DNA of 33,326 bases. Source: an uncultured Oscillospiraceae bacterium. Its GTDB lineage: Bacteria > Bacillota > Clostridia > Oscillospirales > Oscillospiraceae. The stretch is from positions 21,125 to 54,450 of the forward strand of contig CAJTVO010000004.1 of assembly GCA_910579485.1 (NCBI GenBank), given 5' to 3'. Position numbers and translations under genes: made by a program. Every line of letters begins with the position of its first letter. The stretch's first letter is position 1. Positions 7,145-14,583 of this stretch are shown one piece after another. Below the pieces are notes generated by a model, which was not told where the DNA came from, did not search any database, and saw only the letters and a list, made by a program, of their open reading frames with translations.

Positions 7145-9088
7145 TTATTTCTCGATGTCGACATATTTTGTGTTGATATTCAAGGGACGGAAGGGCTTGC
7201 CGCCGTCCTCATAGAACCGGCCGAAGAACTCCAGGCACTGCAGGCGCATGTCGTGGACGAAGCAGCCCAGGATGTTCAGCGCGAAGTTCAGCGCGTTGCC
7301 CACCATGGCGATGATGAAGAAGGTGACGATGTTGCCGGTGATCGCGCCCAGCTTGTTGAACACCTGGGCCACTACCGCGCCGGCCAGCATCAGAGCCATG
7401 AGGCGGGAATAAGACATGATATCACTGAAATAACCGGTAATGCCGTTATAAAGGGCGCCAAAGACGCCGGTGATGATGCCGAAGCCCTTCTTGCCGTAGG
7501 CGTTGGCGATCACCAGGATCACCAGCCCGGCGATGAGGCCCCAGCTGAGCTTGCCAACGGCAAAGCCCGCGCCGGCCAGGATGAACACGGCGAACCACGC
7601 GCCCTCGTTGCACAGGGCCGCCATGGTCTCTCCGCCCTTGATCTGCTTATACATGCTGACGATCATGCCGGTGAAGATCTGAATGACGCCCAGTACCAGG
7701 GAGCCCATCAGCACCATCAGCGCGTCGTCCAGGGGAGAGAACAGGGACCACAGGGGAATGCTCTCCGGGTCCACCCCGGTAAGGATGCCCCGCATCTGGG
7801 GAATCAGGTCGCCGAAGAAGCCGCCGGTGAGGAAGCCCCAGATGAAGGTGCTGATGCCGCACAGGCCCATCAGGGGGATCATGTAGCGCATGGTGGCCCC
7901 GTTGGGCTTCGACTTCTTCATGACGATCAGGGAGAGGAGCATCATGATGATCCCGTACCCCATGTCCGCCATCATCATGCCGTAGAACACGATGAAGAAG
8001 GGGGCCATCAGGGGGTTGGGGTCCACAGTGCCGTAGGCCGGCAGGGAGTACATGTCGGTGACCATGTTCATGGGGCGCACCAGCTTACCGTTGCGCAGCT
8101 CCACGGGCACCTGGGGATACTCCGCCTTCTCCGGCTCCTCCAGCTCATAGGCGCAGTCGAACTTGGCCAGCGCCTTCTCCAGCTGGGGGATCTCCGGGAC
8201 GGAGGCCCAGCCCTCCAGGTAGAGGATGGACCCGCCGGTGAGCAGCCGCTCCTTGGCGCTCTCCGTGGCCACAACCTGCTCCACCCGGTCCAGGCCCAGC
8301 TGCAGCTCATTGGCGCAGGAGCCCATCTGGCGGACGGCCTCGATCTCCTTGTTTCGCTGGGCGGAGATCTCGTCCAGTTCCCGGCCCAGCCGGGTGATGT
8401 TCTCTTTGGCCGTGCCGGTCAGGTCCTTCAGCTGGGCGAAGCTGAAGCCGAAGGAGCGCAGGGCGTCCAGCGCCTCCTGACGGCAGTCCTTGTGTACCAG
8501 GATCTCCAGATACCGCTGTTCCCGGTCCACGCTCAGCTCCCGGACCTCCGCCGCTCCCGCGGCCTCGTCCAGGGCCCCGGCGAGGGCGCTGAGCTCCGCC
8601 GTGGCGGGCACGGCGCCCAGCAGGATCTCGGCCTTGGCCGTGCCCTTGGTCTCCAGGGGGATGTCGCAGTTCTCCCAGGGCTGGAGGGCCAGCCGGTCGG
8701 CGTGGACCCGGGTCTCCCGGGCGTTCAGCTGCCCGATGGCCCGGGCGTGGCCGTTGATGGTCTCCGCCTTTTCCAGGGCGGAACGCCGGGCGGCCGCGTC
8801 CAGAAGGTCAGCCTCCTTCATGGTGGGGCGCAGGGAGAGGAGGGGCTTCTTCCGGGGAGCGTATTTGTCCAGTACCTCGATGGCGTGCTGGAGCTGGGTC
8901 AGGTCCCCCTTGGCGTCCGTCAGGAGGGAGACGTCGTGGTGCAGCAGGGCCGCCCCGTTCTCCTCCGACAGCTCGCCCTCCGGTTCCCGGAGCTCCACAC
9001 AGCCCACATGAAGCAGACTCGACAGCAGGGCGTCCCTGTCCTGGGCGAGGGCGATCAGCCGGAGCCGTTTCATTTTGACGATTGCCAT
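7145..9088 (-). CDS. ntpI: V-type ATP synthase/ATPase subunit I (stator a subunit)
   Basis: This 647-residue protein is the membrane stator that forms the two ion half-channels against the c-ring. The first 330 residues or so are soluble and coiled-coil-rich and contact the peripheral stalks. The C-terminal part from about residue 345 holds several hydrophobic helices. The stretch SYSRLMALMLAGAVVAQ near residue 560 contains the conserved Arg expected to face the ring carboxylate. Size and layout match the family. It begins one base after the ntpF stop and is followed 18 bases later by ntpK. Confidence 0.95.
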   Translation of the reverse strand: MAIVKMKRLRLIALAQDRDALLSSLLHVGCVELREPEGELSEENGAALLHHDVSLLTDAKGDLTQLQHAIEVLDKYAPRKKPLLSLRPTMKEADLLDAAARRSALEKAETINGHARAIGQLNARETRVHADRLALQPWENCDIPLETKGTAKAEILLGAVPATAELSALAGALDEAAGAAEVRELSVDREQRYLEILVHKDCRQEALDALRSFGFSFAQLKDLTGTAKENITRLGRELDEISAQRNKEIEAVRQMGSCANELQLGLDRVEQVVATESAKERLLTGGSILYLEGWASVPEIPQLEKALAKFDCAYELEEPEKAEYPQVPVELRNGKLVRPMNMVTDMYSLPAYGTVDPNPLMAPFFIVFYGMMMADMGYGIIMMLLSLIVMKKSKPNGATMRYMIPLMGLCGISTFIWGFLTGGFFGDLIPQMRGILTGVDPESIPLWSLFSPLDDALMVLMGSLVLGVIQIFTGMIVSMYKQIKGGETMAALCNEGAWFAVFILAGAGFAVGKLSWGLIAGLVILVIANAYGKKGFGIITGVFGALYNGITGYFSDIMSYSRLMALMLAGAVVAQVFNKLGAITGNIVTFFIIAMVGNALNFALNILGCFVHDMRLQCLEFFGRFYEDGGKPFRPLNINTKYVDIEK

Positions 9089-9089
9089 T

Positions 9090-9404
9090 TTAGTTTCCTA
9101 CCACCCTTCCTAAGATCGCCTGCGCCGCTTTGTCCATGCGCGAGCCGGCCTGCTTTTTCAACGCTTCGCAGTCCTTTTCCGCCTGACGCAGGATATCGTC
9201 CCGCCGCTTGGCGGCTTCCTCCTCCGCCTTTTTCATTTCGGCGGCGGCGGACTTTGCGGATTCCTCCCTGCCTTTTTGCAGCAAAGCGCGCCCCTCCCGC
9301 TCGGCTTCGGCGGCCAGCTTCTGGGCGCGGGCCTTGGCGTCGGCTTTGGCCTGGTCCATGTTCTCCTCCACGGAGCGGATCTTGGTTATGGCTTCCAGTG
9401 ACAT
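9090..9404 (-). CDS. ntpF: V-type ATPase peripheral stalk coiled-coil subunit G/H (E. hirae NtpF)
   Basis: This 104-residue protein is almost wholly helical, rich in Ala, Glu, Lys and Arg. It matches the small peripheral-stalk subunit that forms a right-handed coiled coil with subunit E. It begins MSLEAITKIRSVEENMDQAKADA, typical of bacterial V-ATPase subunit G/H proteins. It is the first gene of the operon, has an AAAGGGG site upstream of the ATG, and ends one base before ntpI. The function rests on fold type and position, because coiled coils alone are not diagnostic. Confidence 0.88.
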   Translation of the reverse strand: MSLEAITKIRSVEENMDQAKADAKARAQKLAAEAEREGRALLQKGREESAKSAAAEMKKAEEEAAKRRDDILRQAEKDCEALKKQAGSRMDKAAQAILGRVVGN

Positions 9405-9552
9405 TGTCTCACCCCTTTCTACCGATCTGATATGATATTTTTTGAAGTGCCTGCTGCCTCAGAACCGGTCAGAAAGGCGGTTTTTGCCAACCGATCCTAA
9501 CGATAACACAGGTATCAAATAGTATAGCACGATTCCTTTGGCAATACCAGAT

Positions 9553-9581
9553 ATTTTACCAAGATTTACGCAATTCGTCAA
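9553..9581 (-). promoter_or_regulatory. Promoter of the V-ATPase operon
   Basis: On the minus strand a -35 box TTGACG (9576-9581) and a -10 box TAAAAT (9553-9558) are separated by exactly 17 bases. Transcription would start near 9546, giving a leader of about 140 bases before ntpF. A second TATACT-like -10 lies at 9521-9526 but lacks a good -35 box. Confidence 0.75.
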
Positions 9582-9762
9582 AATCACGTAGAATTGAAAA
9601 TTTGCTCCCCTTTAGTTTTGTCAAATATGTTCACCCGGTTTTCCCGTGTCGCATTTTTTCCAGATTACTCCAGTTGAGATATTCACGGCGGTTGCATTTT
9701 CCAGTACAACTATTTCTAAAAAATCCGCCTATGCATAAAACACAAAAAGTAGGAGGCGCAAA

Positions 9763-10371
9763 ATGGGAGCAGTTTACGGCTATATCCGGGTGTCCAGCGT
9801 GGACCAGAACGAGGACCGACAGGCCATCGCACTGCGGGGACGAGGGATACCGGAACAGAACATCTTCATGGACAAACAGTCTGGCAAGGACTTTGAGCGG
9901 CCCCAGTATAAGCGAATGGTCAAAAAATTGAAGCCGGGCGATTTGCTCTGTGTACTGAGCATCGACCGGCTGGGACGTAATTATAAGGAGATACAGGATC
10001 AGTGGCGGAGGCTGACCAAGGACGTGGGCGTGGATGTCTCCGTCATCGACATGCCCCTGCTGGACACCAGGAACGGGAAGGATCTGATGGGCACATTCAT
10101 TGCGGACCTGGTACTCCAGATACTGTCCTTTGTAGCGCAGAACGAGCGGGAGAATATCCGAAAACGGCAGGCCCAAGGCATCGCGGCGGCAAAAGCCAGG
10201 GGTGTGAAATTCGGCAGACCGCCTAGGCCGTTGCCGGAGAACTATCACAGCGCCTACCAGCGGTGGAAGGCCGGGAAGATCACCGGCACGGCGGCGGCAA
10301 AGGAGTGCGGGATGCCGCTGTCTACGTTCCGGTATCGGGCGGAGATCTACGAAAAGGCCGGGTTGTTGTGA
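9763..10371 (+). CDS. Serine recombinase (resolvase/DNA invertase family)
   Basis: This 202-residue small serine recombinase would cut and rejoin DNA at short paired sites. The N-terminal catalytic domain starts YGYIRVSS, with nucleophile S11 preceded by R9, and carries SIDRLGRN with R69 and R72 corresponding to catalytic arginines of the family. A long helix (about 105-140) is followed by a C-terminal helix-turn-helix at about 165-200 (AGKITGTAAAKECGMPLSTFRYR). The size matches Hin/Pin-type invertases and Tn3-type resolvases. The ribosome binding site is AGGAGG. Its stop codon lies 17 bases before the left arm of an inverted-repeat pair that bounds a promoter-like segment, so I infer that it is the dedicated invertase. 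A general resolvase role remains possible. Confidence 0.93.
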   Translation: MGAVYGYIRVSSVDQNEDRQAIALRGRGIPEQNIFMDKQSGKDFERPQYKRMVKKLKPGDLLCVLSIDRLGRNYKEIQDQWRRLTKDVGVDVSVIDMPLLDTRNGKDLMGTFIADLVLQILSFVAQNERENIRKRQAQGIAAAKARGVKFGRPPRPLPENYHSAYQRWKAGKITGTAAAKECGMPLSTFRYRAEIYEKAGLL

Positions 10372-10388
10372 GGGGGTGGATTTTACAG

Positions 10389-10408
10389 GAAGGTGTACTT
10401 TTTTGTAA
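10389..10408 (+). repeat. Left inverted repeat of putative invertible segment
   Basis: This 20-bp arm matches the right arm at 10498-10517, in reverse orientation, at 18 of 20 positions. It lies within a 28-bp imperfect dyad (10382-10409) with outer TTTACA and TGTAAA and a central GT at 10395-10396. This looks like a serine-recombinase core site with a two-base crossover. Confidence 0.8.
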
Positions 10409-10434
10409 ATGCACCCAATTTTTTTATTATTCAT

Positions 10435-10463
10435 AGTTTACCATAGAAAGCATGCAGTTGCAA
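10435..10463 (-). promoter_or_regulatory. Promoter-like sequence inside the invertible segment, facing away from the lipoprotein
   Basis: On the minus strand a -35-like TTGCAA (10458-10463), 17 bases, and a -10-like TAAACT (10435-10440) preceded by TGG, an extended -10. Each hexamer matches consensus at four of six positions. In the present orientation it reads left, antisense into the recombinase. If the segment flips, the -10 would lie at about 10466-10471 and transcription would start about 55 bases before the lipoprotein ATG. I found no comparable plus-strand promoter in the segment. Confidence 0.55.
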
Positions 10464-10497
10464 TACCTTTTTAGAATTTTCCTCGGCAAAACTTGGA

Positions 10498-10517
10498 TTA
10501 CAAAAAGGTACACATTC
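10498..10517 (-). repeat. Right inverted repeat of putative invertible segment
   Basis: Inverted partner of 10389-10408, with two mismatches in 20 bp. Its central AC (10510-10511) is the complement of the left GT. It ends one base before the GGGAGG ribosome binding site of the lipoprotein gene, so inversion would leave translation signals intact. Confidence 0.8.
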
Positions 10518-10532
10518 TGGGAGGGATAGATA

Positions 10533-11525
10533 ATGAAAAAAATATTCAGCGTGGTTTTTTTGACGTTGACAGTGCTGGTTCTAACTGCGTGTAACGGTGG
10601 AAAATCTGATTCACAAGATAACTCAGAAACTGATAATGCACCCAAGTATTCGATACAACTTGAACTTAATTGCGTTAGAAACTTGCTTTTCAGCAAATAC
10701 GATTTGGATGTATTTGTTGATGGGAATAAAATTGGAAAGTTAGATCATGGGGCAACTCGTACATTTTCCTTGGAATTGGTAGAAGGAACACACACTTTGG
10801 TTGCGGCAAAAGAAGGGTCTCGCACTATTGATGGTACAATAGATTTTGCAGTATCAGAAGATTCAAAATTTATGTACAAGCTCTCCTGCACGAGCCAGCA
10901 AGTAGAAATCGAAGAAATTATTGAGCCCGAGGCTACAACAGAAGAAAGCACTGTAGAAACTGATACAGACTCTTCGCAAACAGAGGGGCGTGATTATAGA
11001 GAATCTCTGGATAGTGATGGACTCATTATAATACCCGAGGAAGGAGAAAGCGACACGCCTCCTACTGATAGTTCAAATAATCACTCAGGAGATAATGCAG
11101 ATAATTCGCAAACAGAGCTGCTCGACAATGATCAATCTGAGGAGTCACTATATTATTCAACAAATGACCGCGAAACTGCAAAAAAGGGTAATACTGGTGT
11201 TTTCGCATATAGTAGCATTGGGGGGACGTATAGCAATTATTGGGTGATAGATTTTGATGAGGAGTATGTTTACCGCTTTGCAGAAGGAAATGGAGATGGC
11301 ACATGTGACAGATTAAAAATAGATTCTGGAGATTTGAATACTGTTCTAATCATCACATATCATGATGGCAATAATGAATGGTCCTATGGGTTGCATTTTA
11401 AGCGGAAAAATCTTCCTGATGCTTTGATACTTCAGGAAGAAAGTGGATTTGAGTATACATATTATCCCGCTGATTTAAACTCTGCATTAGAAATAAGAGA
11501 CAGCAAAACTATCACTGATTATTGA
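10533..11525 (+). CDS. AT-rich secreted lipoprotein of unknown function
   Basis: This 330-residue protein has a signal peptide (1-19) and a lipobox LTAC with C20, so it is probably an outer-surface membrane lipoprotein. Residues 40-125 or so look like a PEGA-type beta domain (DLDVFVDGNKIGKLDHGATRT and following). Residues 125-210 are an acidic, Ser/Thr/Asn-rich linker suited to spanning the cell wall, and a second folded part with many aromatic residues follows. I do not recognise a named family for the C-terminal half. The codon use is far more AT-rich than that of the flanking genes, which points to horizontal transfer. The GGGAGG site has 8-base spacing. Expression is probably controlled by the invertible segment just upstream. 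Confidence 0.85.
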   Translation: MKKIFSVVFLTLTVLVLTACNGGKSDSQDNSETDNAPKYSIQLELNCVRNLLFSKYDLDVFVDGNKIGKLDHGATRTFSLELVEGTHTLVAAKEGSRTIDGTIDFAVSEDSKFMYKLSCTSQQVEIEEIIEPEATTEESTVETDTDSSQTEGRDYRESLDSDGLIIIPEEGESDTPPTDSSNNHSGDNADNSQTELLDNDQSEESLYYSTNDRETAKKGNTGVFAYSSIGGTYSNYWVIDFDEEYVYRFAEGNGDGTCDRLKIDSGDLNTVLIITYHDGNNEWSYGLHFKRKNLPDALILQEESGFEYTYYPADLNSALEIRDSKTITDY

Positions 11526-11571
11526 TTACAACGGCTTGCGTCCAAATTGTAGCATCCCTCCACCGCAATCA

Positions 11572-11602
11572 AGGCCCGGCTGGGGAATACCCAGCCGGGC
11601 CT
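11572..11602. terminator. Hairpin between convergent genes
   Basis: A perfect 13-bp GC-rich stem (11572-11584 with 11590-11602) with loop GAATA lies between the lipoprotein stop (11525) and the stop of the minus-strand gene (11630). T-rich bases are only modest on either side. It probably ends the minus-strand gene, 27 bases past its stop, and may act in both directions. Confidence 0.7.
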
Positions 11603-11629
11603 CTTACTATATTTCCAAAATGTGTCCGG

Positions 11630-12733
11630 TCAACCGGCGGGAACGCACCAGTTGTCCGCCCCTCCCGGCTCCGCGGTGATGAGCACCAATTCCGGCCACC
11701 GCTCCGCCTCCGGCGGAGCCGCCAGAGCCGCCCGGACGGCCTCGGGATCGGCAGCCTGGACGTAGACCCCGTCCACCAGCGGCAGCAGCGCCGCCAGGTC
11801 CACGCCGGAGTCCGCGCTGGTGTCCTCCAGGATCTGGTTTTCGGTCAGCAGCAGGGAGAGCTTGACGCCATAGGGCTCCAGGGCCGCGCGCAGATCGGTG
11901 AGCACCAGGGCCAGGGCGTCCTTTTTCTCCATGGTGTTGTCCTTGTAGCTGATCTTATGGAGCTTGCCCCGGGTGGGGTAGCACAGCTCCTCCAGCAGCA
12001 GCTCGTCAAAGCCCAGCTGGGCGCACTCCGCCGCCAGACTGGACACGTACTGCCGGGCCAGCTCCTTCTCCGGTTCCAGCCAGTGCCAGGACTGGCTGTC
12101 ATACCACACGTAGCCGTTGGCCTGGCAGATGGCGGCTTCCTTCATGTTGGCGAAGGCGTAGTAGCTGTCGTGGAGCACGTTGAACCGGGCTACGGACCAG
12201 ACGCCGTCCGTCCCGCACAGGTCCCGGAGCCGGGCCGAAGCCGCCTCGTCCCCCTTCACCGCGTTCTTCTGGCCGGTGGGGGAGGCCCAGAAGATCTCGC
12301 CCTTGTCGTTCCGGACGGAGTAGACGAAGCCGTTGGCCCCCGTCTCCGCCAGCAGCGCCGTCAGGGCCGTCCCGTCGGCGGGCAGGGCGGACAGCTCCGC
12401 CAGGCGGTGGTCCCCGAAGAGGTCCTCGGGTTCGGGCTCCGGTTCCGGCTCAGGTTCGGGCTCCGGCTCGTCGATCACCAGCTGGACCGGGGGCGGCTCA
12501 GGTTCCGCGTCGGGATCCTCCTCCGGCGGCGGGGGAGCGGGAGTGGGAAGGTAGACCCGCCCGAAGTAGGGAAGGTCCAGATATATCCTGCCGTCATCCG
12601 CATAGGAAATATATTGCTGCGCGAAAATAAAGCCGCACGCGGCGATCAGGACCAGGACCAGCAGCACGATGGCCGCCACCGTCCCCGCCGAACGCCGGCC
12701 GCGATAATTTTGATATCCTCTGGCCACGGACAT
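11630..12733 (-). CDS. Membrane-anchored putative glycoside hydrolase (DUF4015-like)
   Basis: This 367-residue protein has a short basic N-terminus, one transmembrane helix (about 18-40), and a Pro/Glu-rich spacer (about 63-103) containing a run of repeated Glu-Pro pairs. An extracytoplasmic domain of about 260 residues follows. That domain has features of a TIM barrel of the putative glycoside hydrolase family DUF4015: the ANGYVWYDSQSWHWL region, then FDELLLEELCYPTRGK, GVKLSLLL, and VDGVYVQA near the end. The EE pair in LLLEELCYP sits where catalytic acids would be expected, but I cannot confirm this. Its substrate is unknown; a cell-wall or surface polysaccharide is plausible. It is transcribed divergently from tyrA. 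Confidence 0.8.
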   Translation of the reverse strand: MSVARGYQNYRGRRSAGTVAAIVLLVLVLIAACGFIFAQQYISYADDGRIYLDLPYFGRVYLPTPAPPPPEEDPDAEPEPPPVQLVIDEPEPEPEPEPEPEPEDLFGDHRLAELSALPADGTALTALLAETGANGFVYSVRNDKGEIFWASPTGQKNAVKGDEAASARLRDLCGTDGVWSVARFNVLHDSYYAFANMKEAAICQANGYVWYDSQSWHWLEPEKELARQYVSSLAAECAQLGFDELLLEELCYPTRGKLHKISYKDNTMEKKDALALVLTDLRAALEPYGVKLSLLLTENQILEDTSADSGVDLAALLPLVDGVYVQAADPEAVRAALAAPPEAERWPELVLITAEPGGADNWCVPAG

Positions 12734-12789
12734 TCCTCATTTCTTTGATCACAGATATGGGAAAAGCTTTCGATCTTCTGCCTGCCATT

Positions 12790-12819
12790 ACCATACCACA
12801 TCTGAAGGGGAACATGCAA
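12790..12819 (-). promoter_or_regulatory. Probable promoter of the DUF4015-like gene
   Basis: Minus-strand -35-like TTGCAT (12814-12819) and -10-like TATGGT (12790-12795) are separated by 18 bases, about 60 bases before the start codon. Confidence 0.45.
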
Positions 12820-12868
12820 CCAGATTTTGGAAAAAATGATAAAATTTAGGGGGCGCTTCACTTTTGTC

Positions 12869-12897
12869 TCCACATTCCGGGAAGAGTGTGGTATACT
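12869..12897 (+). promoter_or_regulatory. Probable promoter of the tyrA/aro cluster
   Basis: A -10 box TATACT (12892-12897) preceded by TGTGG has a weak -35-like TCCACA (12869-12874) at 17-base spacing. The start point would lie about 20-25 bases before the tyrA ATG at 12926. With such a short leader I see no room for a riboswitch or T-box. Confidence 0.55.
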
Positions 12898-12925
12898 GCT
12901 TTCATTATGGGAAAGGAGCCGCTTT

Positions 12926-13771
12926 ATGATCAAAACAGTTGGCGTCGCCGGCCTGGGCCTCATCGGGGGCAGCATGGCCAAGGCCATCCGTCAATATACG
13001 GACTGCACCCTGCTGGGCTATGATACGGACGGCGCGGTGCTCAGCCGGGCCCTGGACGAGGGGGTGGTGTCCGCCGCCCTGACGGCGGACCGGTTGGCGG
13101 AGTGCGATCTGGTGATCGTCGCCCTGTATCCCCAGGCGGTGGTGGAGTATGTCTCCGCGCACAGGGACCATTTCCGGAAGGGCGGCGTGGTCATGGACTG
13201 CGGCGGCGTGAAGGGCGTGGTCTGTACGCCCCTGGCGGACGTGGTGAAAGACGCCGGGTTCTGGTTCGTGGGGGGGCACCCCATGGCGGGCATCGAGCGC
13301 TCCGGGTACGGACACGCCTTCCCGGAGCTGTTCCAGGGGGCGTCCCTGATCCTGACGCCCTACCCGGGCACGCCCCGGGAGTGCCTGGACGGCATTTGGG
13401 AACTGGCGCGGCGGCTGGGATTCGGGCATCTCCAGCTCTCCACGCCGGAGGAGCACGACCACATCATCGCCTACACCTCCCAGCTGGCCCACGTGGTGAG
13501 CTGCGCCTATGTGGGCAGTCCCTCGGCCCCCAATTTCGAGGGCTTTTCCGCCGGGAGCTTCAAGGATATGACCAGGGTGGCCAAGCTCAACGAGGAGATG
13601 TGGACGGAGCTGTTCCTGGAGAACCAGGAGGCCCTGGTCCGGGAGATCGACACCCTGGTCGAGGAGCTTGCGGCCTTTGCGTACACCATTCGCCGGGGGG
13701 ACCGGGAGCGGCTGAAGGATATGCTCAGGCATGCCCGGGAGATCAAGGAAGCGATCGATAAGGATCGTTGA
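12926..13771 (+). CDS. tyrA: Prephenate dehydrogenase
   Basis: This 281-residue enzyme converts prephenate to 4-hydroxyphenylpyruvate with NAD(P)+, the committed step toward tyrosine. The N-terminal Rossmann motif GLGLIGGS lies at residues 9-16, and GGHPMAGIERSGYG near residue 117 carries the conserved catalytic-region His. The C-terminal half is the helical dimerisation domain. No ACT domain follows, so feedback control, if any, is not of the ACT type. I chose the ATG at 12926, behind GAAAGGAG, because the open frame upstream covers the promoter and lacks family similarity. It heads the aromatic gene cluster. Confidence 0.95.
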   Translation: MIKTVGVAGLGLIGGSMAKAIRQYTDCTLLGYDTDGAVLSRALDEGVVSAALTADRLAECDLVIVALYPQAVVEYVSAHRDHFRKGGVVMDCGGVKGVVCTPLADVVKDAGFWFVGGHPMAGIERSGYGHAFPELFQGASLILTPYPGTPRECLDGIWELARRLGFGHLQLSTPEEHDHIIAYTSQLAHVVSCAYVGSPSAPNFEGFSAGSFKDMTRVAKLNEEMWTELFLENQEALVREIDTLVEELAAFAYTIRRGDRERLKDMLRHAREIKEAIDKDR

Positions 13772-13786
13772 GGAAGGAGAAGCGCT

Positions 13787-14578
13787 ATGAATACCAGCTA
13801 TATCACCGACTACTACAACAACTACAACGAGGACGAGCGGACCAAGTCCCGCCACGGCAGCGTGGAGTTCACCACCAACATGAAGTATATCCGTCAGTAC
13901 GTGCCTCAGGGGGCGAAGGTACTGGACGTGGGCGCGGGGACCGGGGTCTACTCCATGGCTCTGGCCATGGACGGCTACGACGTCCACGCCATTGAGCTGG
14001 TGGAGCACAACATCGAGGTGTTCCAGGAGAATTTGAAGGCGTGCGGGGCGGAAATTCCCGTAGAGCAGGGCAACGCCCTGGACCTGAGCCGGTTCGCGGA
14101 CGAGAGCTTCGATGCGGTACTGCTGTTCGGGCCGCTGTACCATCTCTACACCAAGGAGGATAAGCTGACTGTCCTCCGGGAGGCCAAGCGGATCGTGAAG
14201 CCCGGCGGCCGCATTTTCGCCGCCTACTGCATGAACGAGGCCACCATCATCCAGTATATTTTTGCCGGTGACGGCAGCGAGATGATGGACTATCTCACCA
14301 GGGGACTGCTGACGGCGGATTACCACTGCATCTCCGAACCGGCGGAAATTTTTGAGCTGGTACGGCTGGAGGACATTGACGAATTAAACCGGGAAGCGGG
14401 CTTGAAGCGGGAAAAGATCGTGGCCTCCGACCTGTTTACCCGCTATATCAAGGACCGGCTCCCCAATTTCTCCGAAGCGGTGTACCAGGCCTACGTCAAA
14501 TACCACCTCTCCATCTGCGAGCGCCCGGACCTCATTGGCGCCACCAACCACAGCCTCGATATCCTTACCAAGGAGTGA
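13787..14578 (+). CDS. Class I SAM-dependent methyltransferase
   Basis: This 263-residue protein has the standard SAM-binding fold. Motif I is VLDVGAGTGVYS (about 45-56), the acidic end of strand 2 lies in VHAIELVEHNI, FDAVLLFGPLYHLY is motif IV, and IVKPGGRIFAAYC is the later strand region. The RHGSVEF start and GPLYHL pattern are common in uncharacterised Firmicutes methyltransferases. The substrate is unknown. It lies 15 bases after tyrA and 5 bases before aroB within the aromatic operon, which makes a link to shikimate or quinone-like metabolism possible but unproven. Confidence 0.88.
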   Translation: MNTSYITDYYNNYNEDERTKSRHGSVEFTTNMKYIRQYVPQGAKVLDVGAGTGVYSMALAMDGYDVHAIELVEHNIEVFQENLKACGAEIPVEQGNALDLSRFADESFDAVLLFGPLYHLYTKEDKLTVLREAKRIVKPGGRIFAAYCMNEATIIQYIFAGDGSEMMDYLTRGLLTADYHCISEPAEIFELVRLEDIDELNREAGLKREKIVASDLFTRYIKDRLPNFSEAVYQAYVKYHLSICERPDLIGATNHSLDILTKE

Positions 14579-14583
14579 TTTTT

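Larger units (their letters stand above)
10389..10517. other. Putative invertible promoter segment (inverton)
   Basis: These 129 bp are bounded by 20-bp inverted repeats and lie directly between a serine recombinase gene and a lipoprotein gene. The central dinucleotides are GT on the left (10395-10396) and AC on the right (10510-10511). This non-palindromic core is in opposite orientation, which predicts inversion rather than deletion. The 89-bp interior is AT-rich, non-coding, and carries one promoter-like sequence on the minus strand. Inversion itself cannot be shown from one sequence. Confidence 0.72.

Noticed and set aside
797..9430. Long plus-strand open frames opposite ntpB, ntpA and ntpI
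   Set aside because: They mirror the GC-rich third positions of well-identified V-ATPase genes. Their translations are Gly/Leu/Val/His/Asp-rich and match no family.
9600..9762. A second copy of the invertible repeat before the recombinase gene
   Set aside because: I looked for the GTGTAC and TTACAAA core motifs here and found no match; the region is AT-rich with only weak promoter-like hexamers.
12426..12470. A tandem repeat that might be a CRISPR or recombination hotspot
   Set aside because: It encodes the Glu-Pro run of the spacer in the DUF4015-like protein; the repeat unit is six bases and in frame.
12740..12925. A T-box, trp-type attenuator or riboswitch before tyrA
   Set aside because: The likely start site is only about 20-25 bases before the ATG, and I see no specifier or antiterminator structure.
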